In this document: positions 45,148-54,397 of the stretch, one piece after another
Numbering within the stretch: position 1 is the stretch's first letter
How the letters are laid out: the number at the start of each line of letters is the position of its first letter
DNA from: Herminiimonas fonticola
Lineage (GTDB): Bacteria; Pseudomonadota; Gammaproteobacteria; Burkholderiales; Burkholderiaceae_D
Assembly (NCBI RefSeq): GCF_003293745.1
Contig: NZ_PTLZ01000001.1
Location: 248,001-312,000 of the forward strand
Direction: 5' to 3'
Length of the DNA stretch: 64,000 nt
Translations under genes and position numbers: made by a program
The notes under the pieces: generated by a model
Seen by the model: the letters and a program-made list of their open reading frames with translations, nothing else
Told to the model about the DNA's origin: nothing
Databases searched by the model: none

Positions 45148-45621
45148 TCAGATAGGCAATCCAAGACGACCTTCTTCAGCCAGCTGCCGGATGATGCGTA
45201 TCGTATCGATATCCGCTTCCTGATAAGCGGAACGACGAAACTCGTTATAGAACGCATCCATGTCGTCATCCGGCAAACCGCTGTCATATGCAAAGCGCAC
45301 AAACAAGGCGCCCGGCTGCGGTTCCTCTATTGTCACTACCAGACTGGATGCCGGAATATCTTCTTGCTCCGGCACGTCGTAATGCACTTTTTCCTGCGGG
45401 GTGAAGGTGACGTGATCGTGGATCAGCAAGGCGTTGTAACGCAGCGCACGCGACAGCACATTATCCTTGCGACCCAGAAGATCGCATTCATCCAGCCATG
45501 GGATGAATAGTTTAGGCGCTTCTGCGCGCAGCACCAGCCCGCGCCAAAGCTGATCGCGTGTCAGCGTGTCGATCAGAGGATTGAGTGGATCATTGATTTC
45601 AATCAGATGCTGGAATTGCAT
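45148..45621 (-). CDS. DUF1857 (SRPBCC-type) protein
   Basis: 157-residue protein of the DUF1857/AtaL-like group with the START/SRPBCC ligand-binding fold; ligand unknown. Start chosen at 45621 (MQFQHLIEINDPLNPL), which matches the family N-terminus; 45636 is an alternative and a still longer frame is unlikely. Seen: LTRDQLWRGLVLRAEAPKLF, TFTPQEKVHYDVPEQEDIPA and a Asp/Glu-rich helical C-terminus. Divergent from ktrA. Confidence 0.82.
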   Translation of the reverse strand: MQFQHLIEINDPLNPLIDTLTRDQLWRGLVLRAEAPKLFIPWLDECDLLGRKDNVLSRALRYNALLIHDHVTFTPQEKVHYDVPEQEDIPASSLVVTIEEPQPGALFVRFAYDSGLPDDDMDAFYNEFRRSAYQEADIDTIRIIRQLAEEGRLGLPI

Positions 45622-45852
45622 GGGTACGGGTTTCATCAAAATGGTGGAGGGGACGAACCGGCTGGCCGATGTTCTGGTGTTATTGGCGTGCCGATGCGAC
45701 GTCGTTGCCATTGTACTGTGCAGCCGGTGCGGCCGGGCGTGAGCCAGCGAACATTCATCAATGATATTGCCACCTGCTGTCAGGCGCAATTATGCTTTAA
45801 TGCGAGATCAACTTTTTTCGTTTGCGTCCATGCGACGCATCGCATATTGCTC

Positions 45853-46503
45853 ATGAAGCGTACTTATACTGTTATCGGACTGGGAGCATTCGGTTCCACT
45901 GTCGCGCGCGAACTGGCGCGTCTGGGTAATGACGTACTCGGCATCGATCTCGATCCGGCGCACGTCAACGACATTGCCGACGACATCACGCAAGCAGTCG
46001 TCGCCGATGCACGCAATGAAGATACCTTGCGCGATCTGGGCGTGCAGGATTGCGACGCGGTAGTGGTCGCGATTGGCGAAGATCTGGAGGCGAATATTCT
46101 GGTCACGCTGACCGTCAAGAACATGCCCAAGCCGGAAGTCTGGGCCAAGGCCTTGAATCACAATCACCATAGGATCCTGCACAAACTGGGCGCCGATCAC
46201 ATCGTGCATCCTGAACATGAAATGGGTTTGCGCCTAGCGCACGCGATGATGTATCCGGAAGTGGTCGATTACATCAGTCTCGGCCATGACTTGTTTACCG
46301 TCGAAGTGCGCGTTTCTGAAAAGCTTGCCGGACAAAACGTCGCATCATTGAAACTGGCTGAACGTGGCGTGCAGCTGTTGCTGGTCAAGCATCAGCGGGA
46401 AATGCTGACAGCCTTGCCGGACGATTATGTTTTCCGCCTCGGCGATCAAATGGTGATGAGCGGCACGCTGGACAATCTGCGCGGCACCTCCGCTTTCTTG
46501 TGA
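45853..46503 (+). CDS. ktrA: K+ uptake regulatory subunit KtrA/TrkA type (RCK domains)
   Basis: Cytoplasmic gating ring protein, 216 residues from ATG 45853; the longer upstream frame has no family likeness. Seen: RCK_N Rossmann motif YTVIGLGAFGSTVARELA, GIDLDPAHVNDIADD and an RCK_C domain (about 135-216). A single RCK_N plus RCK_C of this length is KtrA-like rather than the double TrkA of E. coli. Followed by the channel subunit gene 7 bp downstream. Confidence 0.92.
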   Translation: MKRTYTVIGLGAFGSTVARELARLGNDVLGIDLDPAHVNDIADDITQAVVADARNEDTLRDLGVQDCDAVVVAIGEDLEANILVTLTVKNMPKPEVWAKALNHNHHRILHKLGADHIVHPEHEMGLRLAHAMMYPEVVDYISLGHDLFTVEVRVSEKLAGQNVASLKLAERGVQLLLVKHQREMLTALPDDYVFRLGDQMVMSGTLDNLRGTSAFL

Positions 46504-46510
46504 GACAGGC

Positions 46511-47872
46511 ATGAGACGCGGGTTTCAACCGCCTATGCTGTATAGACAGGTCAAGCGCCAGGTATTACACCTGACGCCACCACAGGCATTGATCCTGTCC
46601 TTCGTCGGCCTGTCGCTGGTCGGCATGCTGTTGCTGAAATTGCCGATGGCCAGCAACGCACCGACTTCATGGATGCAAGCCTTGTTCACTGCGGTGTCGG
46701 CATCGACGATTACGGGTTTGACGGTGCTCGATGTGGGCACGCATTTCACACTGTTCGGGCAATGGGTTTTACTGGCGCTGATACAGCTCGGCGGCATCGG
46801 CTTGCTGACCTTTGGCGTGTTGATCATCCATTTGACCAGTGGCCGTTTGACCTTGCGTAATCGGGCCGCGATGCAGGATTCCTTCAATCAAAGCGGTAGC
46901 CTTGATATGCGTCGATTGTTGCGCGTATTGTTTGGCTTTATCGTGCTGACGGAACTGGCGGGTACCTTGTTGCTGGCCACGCAGTGGGTGCCGGAACTGG
47001 GTTGGTCGCGTGGCCTGTTCTACAGCTTCTTCCACGCGGTATCCGCGTTCAACAATGCCGGCTTTGGTCTGGCCTCGAATAGTCTTGCTGGGTATGTCGG
47101 CAATCCGTTGATCAATCTGGTGATTTCCTTCTTGTTCATTTCCGGCGGCATAGGTTTTGCGGTGATTGCCGATCTGCGCGCCAAGCGTCGCTTTCAGGAT
47201 TTCGCATTGCATACCAAGTTGATGCTGGTCGGTACGGTCGTCATCAATCTGGTCGCGATGCTGGTGCTGTTTATTCTGGAGTATGGCAATCCCGATACAC
47301 TGGGTGGATTGCATGGATTGGGCACCAAGTTGTGGGCCAGCTGGTTTCAGGCGGTAGCGCCGCGTTCGTCGGGTTTCACAACGATGGATACCGCCAGCCT
47401 GATGCCTGCGACGGCATTTTTCATCATGACCTTGATGTTCATCGGTGCTGGTAGCGGTTCAACTGGCGGCGGTATCAAGCTGACGACTTTTATCGTGTTG
47501 CTGGTGGCGACGCGTACCTTCCTGCGTCAGCAACGCCATCCGGTGTTATTCGGCCGTAGCATAGAAGCCGGCATGATTTTGCGTGCGTTAGCGGTAACCG
47601 TGATGGCCTTGTTTTGCGTGATTACCGGCACCTTTATCCTGATGTTGACTGAAAACCGGCCTTTTCTCGATCTGGCGTTTGAGGTCGTGTCGGCAGCTTC
47701 GACTACCGGCTTGACGCGGAATGTCACGCCTACGCTATCGGTGACCGGCCAATGCGTGGTGATGGTGTTGATGTTGATAGGCCGGGTTGGTCCCTTGACA
47801 CTCGCCTTTACGCTGGCGAATCCCCAAGGCACAGACATTCAATATCCGAGCGGACGCGTCAATATCGGGTAG
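46511..47872 (+). CDS. ktrB: K+ channel subunit KtrB/TrkH type
   Basis: Inner-membrane K+ (often Na+-coupled) uptake protein, 453 residues. Seen: four membrane-pore-membrane repeats with selectivity segments SASTITGLTVLD, SAFNNAGFGL, SSGFTTMDTA and SAASTTGLTRNV, each with the key glycine, and the gating loop region GAGSGSTGGGIKLT. Length and pairing with a KtrA-like gene favour Ktr over Trk. K+ uptake is the first response to osmotic upshift, matching the nearby ectoine genes. Confidence 0.92.
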   Translation: MRRGFQPPMLYRQVKRQVLHLTPPQALILSFVGLSLVGMLLLKLPMASNAPTSWMQALFTAVSASTITGLTVLDVGTHFTLFGQWVLLALIQLGGIGLLTFGVLIIHLTSGRLTLRNRAAMQDSFNQSGSLDMRRLLRVLFGFIVLTELAGTLLLATQWVPELGWSRGLFYSFFHAVSAFNNAGFGLASNSLAGYVGNPLINLVISFLFISGGIGFAVIADLRAKRRFQDFALHTKLMLVGTVVINLVAMLVLFILEYGNPDTLGGLHGLGTKLWASWFQAVAPRSSGFTTMDTASLMPATAFFIMTLMFIGAGSGSTGGGIKLTTFIVLLVATRTFLRQQRHPVLFGRSIEAGMILRALAVTVMALFCVITGTFILMLTENRPFLDLAFEVVSAASTTGLTRNVTPTLSVTGQCVVMVLMLIGRVGPLTLAFTLANPQGTDIQYPSGRVNIG

Positions 47873-48003
47873 GTGTCGACTGCCGGCAAGTGAGTTGTCT
47901 GGAAGGCATCAACTCGGTCCTGAGCCGGGATTTGTGGTCGGAGGATGGGCCGGCGCTGATACAATGGCCTGCTTTATTTCCCGGCTTGTTTGCACTTTTT
48001 CTG

Positions 48004-50058
48004 ATGTCATCTTCCCCGAATTCATCCACGCACGGTCTGAACGCACCGCAGCGCGAAGCGATCCAGTATATGGATGGCCCGTGCCTGGTGCTGGCTGGTG
48101 CCGGTTCGGGCAAGACGCGCGTGATCACGACCAAGATTGCGAACCTGATCGAAGAGCATGGCTACGAAGCGAAAAACATTGCCGCGCTGACCTTTACCAA
48201 CAAGGCCGCGCTGGAGATGCAGGAGCGTATCGCCAAATTGCTGAAAGAGCCGAAGAAGGCCAAGCAATTGACGGTCAGTACCTTCCATTCGCTGGGCGTC
48301 AAAATCCTGCGGCAGGAAGCGAAAGAGCTGGGCCTGAAGGATAGATTCTCCATCATGGACAGCGATGATTGCTTTTCGCTGGTGCAGGATCTGGCGGTCA
48401 CGACAGACAAGCAACTGATACGCCGCATCCAGACCGCGATGTCGCTGTGGAAAAATGGCTTGATTGATCCCGACACCGCCTTGAATCAAGCCAAGGATGA
48501 AGACGAAGCGCAAGCCGCGCGCATCTATCGCAGCTACGTCGCGACCTTGTCCGCCTATCAGGCAGTTGATTTCGATGATCTGATCCGCTTGCCGGTGGAA
48601 CTGTTTCGCACCAATGAGGCGGTGCGCGACAAATGGCAGCGCCGTTTGCGTTATCTGCTGGTCGATGAATATCAAGACACGAATACCTGCCAGTACGAAC
48701 TGGTCAAAATGCTGGTCACCGGTGTCGGCAAGAAGCCGATGTTCACCGCGGTGGGCGATGACGATCAGGCGATTTACGCGTGGCGCGGTGCGACGATTGA
48801 AAATCTGAAACAACTTGAAATCGATTTCCCTGATCTGAAAGTCGTCAAGCTCGAACAGAATTACCGCTCCAGCACGCGCATTCTGCAAGCTGCCAACTCG
48901 GTTATTTCCAATAATCCCAAACTGTTTGAAAAAACCTTGTGGTCAGATCACGGTCTGGGCGACCCGATCAAGGTGATGGGCATGCAGGACGACGATCAGG
49001 AAGCGGAACAGATTGCGATCATGCTGTCGGCGCATCGCTTCGAGCGGCGTGCCAAGTTTTCTGATTACGCGATTCTGTATCGCGGCAATCATCAATCACG
49101 CGTGATTGAACAGGCTTTGCGCAAGGAAAGAATTCCGTACACGATCTCCGGCGGCCAGAGTTTTTTCGATAGAGCCGAGATCAAGGACATCATCAGTTAC
49201 CTGCGCTTGATCGCGAATCAGGACGACGATCCTGCATTCATCCGCGCGGTCACTACGCCCAAGCGCGGCGTCGGCCAATCAACGCTGGAAACGCTGGGCG
49301 CCTTCGCTGGTCAATGGCAATGTTCACTCTTCGAAGCGGTATTCAAGGGCGGGCTGGAATCCAAGTTGGCCGATAGACAATTAACGCCTTTGCGTGAATT
49401 CTGCACCTTCATCAATAATCTCGAGCGGCATGCACATCGCGAGACCGAAGCCGGCACGCTGCTCGACGACATGATGAAAGAGATCAATTACGAAGCCTAT
49501 TTGTACGACAACTTCGACGACAGGCAGGCACAGTCGAAGTGGCAAAACGTGATCGACTTCACGACCTGGCTGAAAGAGAAGGGTGCCGGCGGCAAGGATG
49601 GCACCGATGCCGAAAGAAGTTTGCTCGATCTGACGCAAATGGTCGCGCTGATGTCCATGCTGGAAGGCAAGGATGAAGAGCCCGATGCGGTGCGCATGTC
49701 GACCTTGCACGCATCCAAAGGTCTGGAATTCCCTCATGTCTTTTTGGTCGGCGTGGAAGAAGGCATCCTGCCGCACAAGGGCGACCCTGATGCGCCTATA
49801 GAAACTTTGGGTGCGCGCATAGAAGAAGAACGCCGCCTGATGTATGTCGGCATCACGCGTGCGCAGCGCTCCTTGCATGTGAGCTGGTGCAAGAAGCGCA
49901 AGCGCGCACGCGAACATGTGCATTGCGATATCTCGCGCTTCATCAAGGAAATGAAACTGGATGAAGGCGATGCGGTACCGACTGAAGATGAAATCATCAC
50001 GCCGCAAAGTCGATTGGCGAATTTGAAGGCTTTGTTGCAAAAACCGAAGGTGGCGTGA
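48004..50058 (+). CDS. rep: ATP-dependent DNA helicase Rep
   Basis: UvrD/Rep superfamily 1A 3'-5' helicase, 684 residues from ATG 48004; the frame upstream runs into ktrB. Seen: Q-motif LNAPQREAIQYMDGPCLVLA, Walker A AGAGSGKTRVI, GVKILRQEAKELGL, DEYQDTN box (LLVDEYQDTN), QNYRSS, and motif V-VI MSTLHASKGLEFPHV and MYVGITRAQRSL. Length and start fit Rep better than UvrD (about 720). Assists fork progression through protein-bound DNA, complementary to PriA. Confidence 0.93.
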   Translation: MSSSPNSSTHGLNAPQREAIQYMDGPCLVLAGAGSGKTRVITTKIANLIEEHGYEAKNIAALTFTNKAALEMQERIAKLLKEPKKAKQLTVSTFHSLGVKILRQEAKELGLKDRFSIMDSDDCFSLVQDLAVTTDKQLIRRIQTAMSLWKNGLIDPDTALNQAKDEDEAQAARIYRSYVATLSAYQAVDFDDLIRLPVELFRTNEAVRDKWQRRLRYLLVDEYQDTNTCQYELVKMLVTGVGKKPMFTAVGDDDQAIYAWRGATIENLKQLEIDFPDLKVVKLEQNYRSSTRILQAANSVISNNPKLFEKTLWSDHGLGDPIKVMGMQDDDQEAEQIAIMLSAHRFERRAKFSDYAILYRGNHQSRVIEQALRKERIPYTISGGQSFFDRAEIKDIISYLRLIANQDDDPAFIRAVTTPKRGVGQSTLETLGAFAGQWQCSLFEAVFKGGLESKLADRQLTPLREFCTFINNLERHAHRETEAGTLLDDMMKEINYEAYLYDNFDDRQAQSKWQNVIDFTTWLKEKGAGGKDGTDAERSLLDLTQMVALMSMLEGKDEEPDAVRMSTLHASKGLEFPHVFLVGVEEGILPHKGDPDAPIETLGARIEEERRLMYVGITRAQRSLHVSWCKKRKRAREHVHCDISRFIKEMKLDEGDAVPTEDEIITPQSRLANLKALLQKPKVA

Positions 50059-50189
50059 TCAGCGTTACTTGATGCGCGTCACATTTGCGGCGTGCAGCAA
50101 GCGATACGGGCACGGATTATGCGTCGCATCTCATGCGCGCTGCCTTGTCTGGGCAGATGCTGATTTTAGCGACTTCCACTATTCGAACG

Positions 50190-51569
50190 ATGACTGAACG
50201 CCACCTACCTCCATTGATTAAAAAACGTGCGCGCCATACGCTGCGCATCTCGCGCCATTCTTTTCGCATTGCCGTTTTTCTGGGGGGCGCAGCCTGCGTT
50301 GCGGCTTTTTCGCTGGCCTTTGCATGGCTGGCCGAGACCATGCTGGAATGGAATCGCGAGTTGACGCACGCCTATTGGTGGAGCGCATTGTTGATGTTGC
50401 CGCTGGCCTTTGCCGGCATACGCTGGTTGACCATGCGTTTGGCACCGGAGGCACGTGGCAGCGGTATTCCGCAAGTGATTGCGGCGATGACAATGCAGGC
50501 CGGGCCGGCGCAGAATACCTTGGTGTCCCTGCCGCAGTCCTTGTGGAAAATTGTGCTGACCGCAGCGGGTTTGCTGGCTGGTGCATCGATAGGTCGCGAA
50601 GGGCCATCGGTACAAGTCGGTGCCGCAGTCATGCTGGCGTGGGGGCAATGGTGGCAAAAGCGGCCACGCTTCGCGATCGGGTTTCGTCCTGAGGCCCTGA
50701 TTGCTGCAGGTGCTGCCGGCGGTTTGGCGGCCGCGTTCAATACGCCGCTAGCCGGCGTCGTATTTGCGATTGAAGAACTGGGACGCGGCACGGCCGTGCG
50801 TTGGGATCGATTGGTCATGTCGGCAGTGCTGTGCGCCGGTTTTATTGCACTGGCGGTAGTGGGCAATAACGCCTACTTCCATATCGAGCAATCGATACTG
50901 GCACTGCATTCGTCGTGGGGTGCAGTTGCCTTGTGTGCGACGGTCAATGGCGTGCTCGGCGGCTTGTTCGCCAAGGCTTTGCTGGCGGGGCCAAAAGCGT
51001 GGTTGCCGGCGTCACGGCGCGGCTGGCTGGAGCGTTATCCGGTTCTGTTGGCGGGCGCTTGCGGATTGCTGGTTGCGTTATTGGGTTTGCTGACTGCCGG
51101 CGCGACTTACGGTACAGGTTACGAACAGGCGGCGGCTTTGCTGAACGGTCACCCGGTCGACAGCATGATGTTTGGAATTGCCAAGTTGGGGGCGACGATC
51201 TTGTCCTACTTTGCGGGCATTCCCGGTGGCATTTTTACGCCATCGCTGGCGATTGGTGCCGGCATAGGCGACAATATCGCACGACTGTTGCCGGGTACGT
51301 CGGATGGCCAGTTGATTGCCTTGCTGTCGATGGCAGCATTTCTTGCTGCTGCGACGCAAGCCCCGATTACTGCGAGTGTGATCGTGATGGAAATGACACG
51401 TAGCCAGGACGTGACCTTGCTGTTGCTGGCGACGACACTTGCTGCATCGGTGATCTCCCGGCAATTTTGTCCACGACCTTTTTATCACACGGCTGCGCGC
51501 ACCTTCCGCCGCGAAGCCATGCACAAACATCCGGTGGTGCCGGCAATATCAGCTGCCACTCATCCTTGA
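50190..51569 (+). CDS. clcA: CLC-family Cl-/H+ exchange transporter
   Basis: Integral membrane anion transporter, 459 residues from ATG 50190; the frame extends to 50085 without support. Seen: GSGIPQV, GREGPSVQVG with the gating glutamate, AGVVFAIEEL with the internal proton glutamate, GIFTPSLAIGAGIG and the Tyr in CPRPFYHTA. Both glutamates present point to a coupled Cl-/H+ antiporter rather than a channel. No C-terminal CBS domains. Likely helps acid or osmotic tolerance. Confidence 0.92.
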   Translation: MTERHLPPLIKKRARHTLRISRHSFRIAVFLGGAACVAAFSLAFAWLAETMLEWNRELTHAYWWSALLMLPLAFAGIRWLTMRLAPEARGSGIPQVIAAMTMQAGPAQNTLVSLPQSLWKIVLTAAGLLAGASIGREGPSVQVGAAVMLAWGQWWQKRPRFAIGFRPEALIAAGAAGGLAAAFNTPLAGVVFAIEELGRGTAVRWDRLVMSAVLCAGFIALAVVGNNAYFHIEQSILALHSSWGAVALCATVNGVLGGLFAKALLAGPKAWLPASRRGWLERYPVLLAGACGLLVALLGLLTAGATYGTGYEQAAALLNGHPVDSMMFGIAKLGATILSYFAGIPGGIFTPSLAIGAGIGDNIARLLPGTSDGQLIALLSMAAFLAAATQAPITASVIVMEMTRSQDVTLLLLATTLAASVISRQFCPRPFYHTAARTFRREAMHKHPVVPAISAATHP

Positions 51570-51581
51570 AAAAGAAAATTC

Positions 51582-51788
51582 ATGAACGAAGACCGTATTG
51601 TCGATATTGAAATCAAGCTGACGCGCCAGGAAGATCTGGTCGATGCGCTGAACAAGATCGTGTATGAACAGCAAAAGAAAATCGATGAACTGGAAGCCTT
51701 GTGCGTTGCGCTGGTCGGACGTTTGAAAGAGATCGCCAGCGGCGCTAACGAACAAGGTGCGGCGCATGAGCGGCCGCCACACTATTGA
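51582..51788 (+). CDS. slyX: SlyX family protein
   Basis: 68-residue coiled-coil protein of unknown function. Seen: heptad-patterned VDIEIKLTRQEDLVDALNKI and VYEQQKKIDELEALCVALVG, both characteristic of SlyX. Starts 12 bp after the CLC gene. Often found near slyD in other genomes, not here. Confidence 0.88.
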   Translation: MNEDRIVDIEIKLTRQEDLVDALNKIVYEQQKKIDELEALCVALVGRLKEIASGANEQGAAHERPPHY

Positions 51789-51851
51789 TGTGTGAGCCTT
51801 GTCTCGCGCAAAAAATTCTCTACTAGATACAACTTTATACAGACTGAAGCT

Positions 51852-52178
51852 ATGACGACTACCCCAGCCCAGGTTGTGCAAGAGCAAAAGCTCCTGCACG
51901 CCAAACTCAATACCGAAACCTCGCAAATTGAGTGGTCAGAATTGCTGCGTTATTTCGCCGGCGGTTTGGTCATCGTCGTGAGTAGCGATCTTGATCTGGT
52001 CGATGTTGCTGCGCGATTCTCGATCGACGACAAAACGATGGTTGAGCAATGGCTGAATGAAGGCAAGCTCGCCAAGGCTACTGATGAGCAGGCGACCGCA
52101 TGGCTGGATGCCGATACCTTGCTGTGGGCGGTCGTGGCGCGACCTTGGGTGCTGGTGCAGGAAAACAAACCGGTCTGA
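51852..52178 (+). CDS. DUF2288 family protein
   Basis: 108-residue soluble protein from ATG 51852 (a GTG frame from 51792 adds 20 residues without likeness). Seen: LLHAKLNTETSQIEWSELLR, the acidic FAGGLVIVVSSDLDLVDVA and DTLLWAVVARPWVLVQE. No known function; family typically about 100 residues. Confidence 0.82.
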   Translation: MTTTPAQVVQEQKLLHAKLNTETSQIEWSELLRYFAGGLVIVVSSDLDLVDVAARFSIDDKTMVEQWLNEGKLAKATDEQATAWLDADTLLWAVVARPWVLVQENKPV

Positions 52179-52187
52179 CCGGCAAGC

Positions 52188-52427
52188 ATGATGAGCGATC
52201 AACAACACAAGAAGCCGCAAACCAGCGATCCATTGCATGGACTAAGTCTGGAAAAAATCCTGCTGGCGCTGGTGGATCGTTATGGCTGGGAAGAGCTGGG
52301 TGGTCGCATCGACATCAAATGCTTCAACATCGATCCGAGCATCAAATCGAGTTTGACTTTCTTGCGTAAAACGCCGTGGGCCAGAAGCAAGGTCGAGGAA
52401 CTGTTTGTGAATATGTCCGACGATTAA
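52188..52427 (+). CDS. VF530-type small DNA-binding protein
   Basis: 79-residue protein of the VF530 family. Seen: the highly conserved [40 protein letters not shown] and [20 protein letters not shown]. The family fold is known to resemble a DNA-binding helical bundle, but its target is unknown. Follows the DUF2288 gene by 9 bp. Confidence 0.88.
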   Translation: MMSDQQHKKPQTSDPLHGLSLEKILLALVDRYGWEELGGRIDIKCFNIDPSIKSSLTFLRKTPWARSKVEELFVNMSDD

Positions 52428-52483
52428 GACTTAAGCGCCGGACATATTTGTGGAACGTTGTAGCTGTGCGCTATAACTCAGAA

Positions 52484-53194
52484 TTACAACTTCGATTTAT
52501 GGTGAATCGCGACGAACAGCGTAGCCAGGGTCGACAGTACGGAAGTGAAATGGATTTCTGGTTCGGTGTTGTCCCAAATGTAATGCGCCATCACAGCTTC
52601 AAATTCCTTGCTGCGTTTTTTTGCCGTCACTGAGTGTGCGCGTGTAATCGCTTTCAGGAACTGGCGACGCATGTTCGGAATGACCGTAATGTGTTCGCTA
52701 TCATCCAGAAATTCAAAGCCGTTAGGCAGCGGGCTGCCTTTCATCTGAAATTCCAGACGTTCAAATACTGCCGGCGGCAGATTCTTTGTCAGTTCGCATG
52801 CGCTTTCATTGAGCTTCAATACCATGCTGAAGCCGGCTGGGTAAATCACATCTTCATCTTCACGTTCCGATAAAAACACTGCCAGACGCAGCGAGTATTC
52901 AGCATTGAACGCATCATCGCGTGTGCTGCTATCGCTGGTGCGTGTGGCCGGCCAGAAAATCAAGGTGCCGGGAGTGCTTTCATCGTCAGGGTCAGGAAAG
53001 AATTCAGCCGAGATGTCATCGGCGGATTCGCCTGCGACTGACAGCATTTTCAATACCGGTCCGGCAAGTTCACTCAATATCGATGCAGCAATGGCACCGG
53101 TAGTGGCGATATCGGCGTTGGTCAGGTCTTCGACGATGTAGCCATTCAGCGGCTTGAGTAATGCGTTTGGGTCGAGCATATGCGGTGTGGTCAT
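52484..53194 (-). CDS. Hypothetical cytoplasmic protein
   Basis: 236-residue protein I cannot assign to a family. Seen: N-terminal segment with alternating hydrophobics and helix AIAASILSELAGPVLKMLSV, an acidic stretch EFFPDPDDESTPGTLIFWPA, several Trp/Phe-containing strands and a C-terminal helix LSTLATLFVAIHHKSKL. No signal peptide. Coding is supported by length, codon use like its neighbours and lack of a better frame. Convergent with the VF530 gene. Confidence 0.7.
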   Translation of the reverse strand: MTTPHMLDPNALLKPLNGYIVEDLTNADIATTGAIAASILSELAGPVLKMLSVAGESADDISAEFFPDPDDESTPGTLIFWPATRTSDSSTRDDAFNAEYSLRLAVFLSEREDEDVIYPAGFSMVLKLNESACELTKNLPPAVFERLEFQMKGSPLPNGFEFLDDSEHITVIPNMRRQFLKAITRAHSVTAKKRSKEFEAVMAHYIWDNTEPEIHFTSVLSTLATLFVAIHHKSKL

Positions 53195-53429
53195 GTTTAA
53201 ATTGAAGGGGTTTATCGCTGCGGATCATGCAGTCACTGTGCAGTAATCGTGCAGCAACAGGAGTCGTTGCAATATAACTTAAAACCCCACTGCAACGAAA
53301 TGGAAAAGCACGCGCAAGACTGAATTAACGATGAATTTATTGCACATGGCTCACTCTGAGCAAGATCTGTAATGAATGATTCATACTAAGGCGCTCGCAT
53401 TTGTCTCTCAATTCAAAGTAAGGATAACT

Positions 53430-53765
53430 ATGTACACATGGCTGCTCCCCGCCGTCAAGGCGATCCTGCCCTATGTCGGCGACATCGTTAACGCGGCTTT
53501 GCCGGTATTTAAAAGCCGCAAGATCGATGAAGACGCGGCAACGCAAGAAGCTCTGTTGCAAAAGCAAATCAACGAGTTGCAGGACGTGGCATCGCTGAAT
53601 GCGGTGCACATCAAGGATCTGGCCGAACAATTGAAGCAAATGGTGATCACGCTGGAGCAGGGCGTCATTGCCAACGAGCGACGTTATCGACGCTTGTCGA
53701 TGCTGTCATGGATAGCCATTGCACTGTCGCTGACAGCCACAGGTTTATTGTGGCGCGGTAATTAA
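53430..53765 (+). CDS. Small coiled-coil protein with C-terminal membrane anchor
   Basis: 111 residues from ATG 53430, 8 bp after a TAAGGATAAC ribosome binding site. Seen: amphipathic N-terminal segment MYTWLLPAVKAILPYVGDIV, a coiled coil rich in Gln/Glu/Leu (about 40-85) and a C-terminal membrane helix MLSWIAIALSLTATGLLW followed by RGN. Architecture suggests a tail-anchored or membrane-scaffold protein; family not recognised. Confidence 0.7.
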   Translation: MYTWLLPAVKAILPYVGDIVNAALPVFKSRKIDEDAATQEALLQKQINELQDVASLNAVHIKDLAEQLKQMVITLEQGVIANERRYRRLSMLSWIAIALSLTATGLLWRGN

Positions 53766-53949
53766 TATAATTGCTTGAGACGGCTGTGAGTTTGTGTTGC
53801 CGAGATGCAGCACGAACGTAAACAAGATGAACTTCTGTTAACAAACCATGTCAGTAATAAGGCGTGCTGTGTCAATCAATTTGCTTGGCCGCATCAATTT
53901 CCGTACGAGTACTTCGTATCGGTTTCCTATTATTGAACAAGGAGTTGCC

Positions 53950-54216
53950 ATGATAAAACTACGTACAATTCTCGTCGGCGCGGCAGTGGCCATGTTTTCG
54001 CAATTCGCAGCCGCCCAGTCAGCCCCCCAGTATTGTCCTGTCCTTATCGTCGTGCCTGCTGCCCAGGCTCCAGCCGATCCTAATGATCCAAGGTATATCG
54101 ATCAATCGCGTTTGAATTACACCGCTGATCCCTTGGTGAAACGACGTATTGAAGCTAGTGGTAAAACCGTATCCTGCGCGATGCCCGGGCCAGCTTCGAG
54201 TATGCCTGGCAAATAA
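53950..54216 (+). CDS. Small exported protein of unknown function
   Basis: 88 residues from ATG 53950 with AAGGAGTTGCC ahead of it. Seen: signal peptide MIKLRTILVGAAVAMFSQFA ending AAAQ, then a short Pro/Ala-rich mature protein with two cysteines (QYCPVLIVV and TVSCAMPG) that could form a disulfide. No family recognised. Followed by a strong terminator. Confidence 0.7.
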   Translation: MIKLRTILVGAAVAMFSQFAAAQSAPQYCPVLIVVPAAQAPADPNDPRYIDQSRLNYTADPLVKRRIEASGKTVSCAMPGPASSMPGK

Positions 54217-54240
54217 TTTTCTGATTTGACGGGTAGTTGA

Positions 54241-54275
54241 TCTGGCGAGAGCGCTGCTCTCGCCAGATTTTATTT
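54241..54275 (+). terminator. Intrinsic terminator
   Basis: TCTGGCGAGAGC / GCTCTCGCCAGA form a perfect 12-bp stem with a 3-base GCT loop, followed by TTTTATTT; 24 bp after the small exported protein gene. Confidence 0.92.
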
Positions 54276-54334
54276 GCAGCGCATATTTCTATGTCGTTCC
54301 AGGCATTGGCGTTGTGGTGTGCGCCCTACGTTTT

Positions 54335-54354
54335 TACTGTGGATTTGTACAGTA
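54335..54354. promoter_or_regulatory. LexA (SOS) box upstream of dinB
   Basis: TACTGTGGATTTGTACAGTA contains a perfect CTGT-N8-ACAG core (54337-54352) with symmetric TA flanks. It ends 43 bp before the chosen dinB start, so dinB is very likely DNA-damage inducible. Confidence 0.88.
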
Positions 54355-54397
54355 AATGATATGCTGCTCAGCATCTTGTTTCGCCTATCAAATGTTC

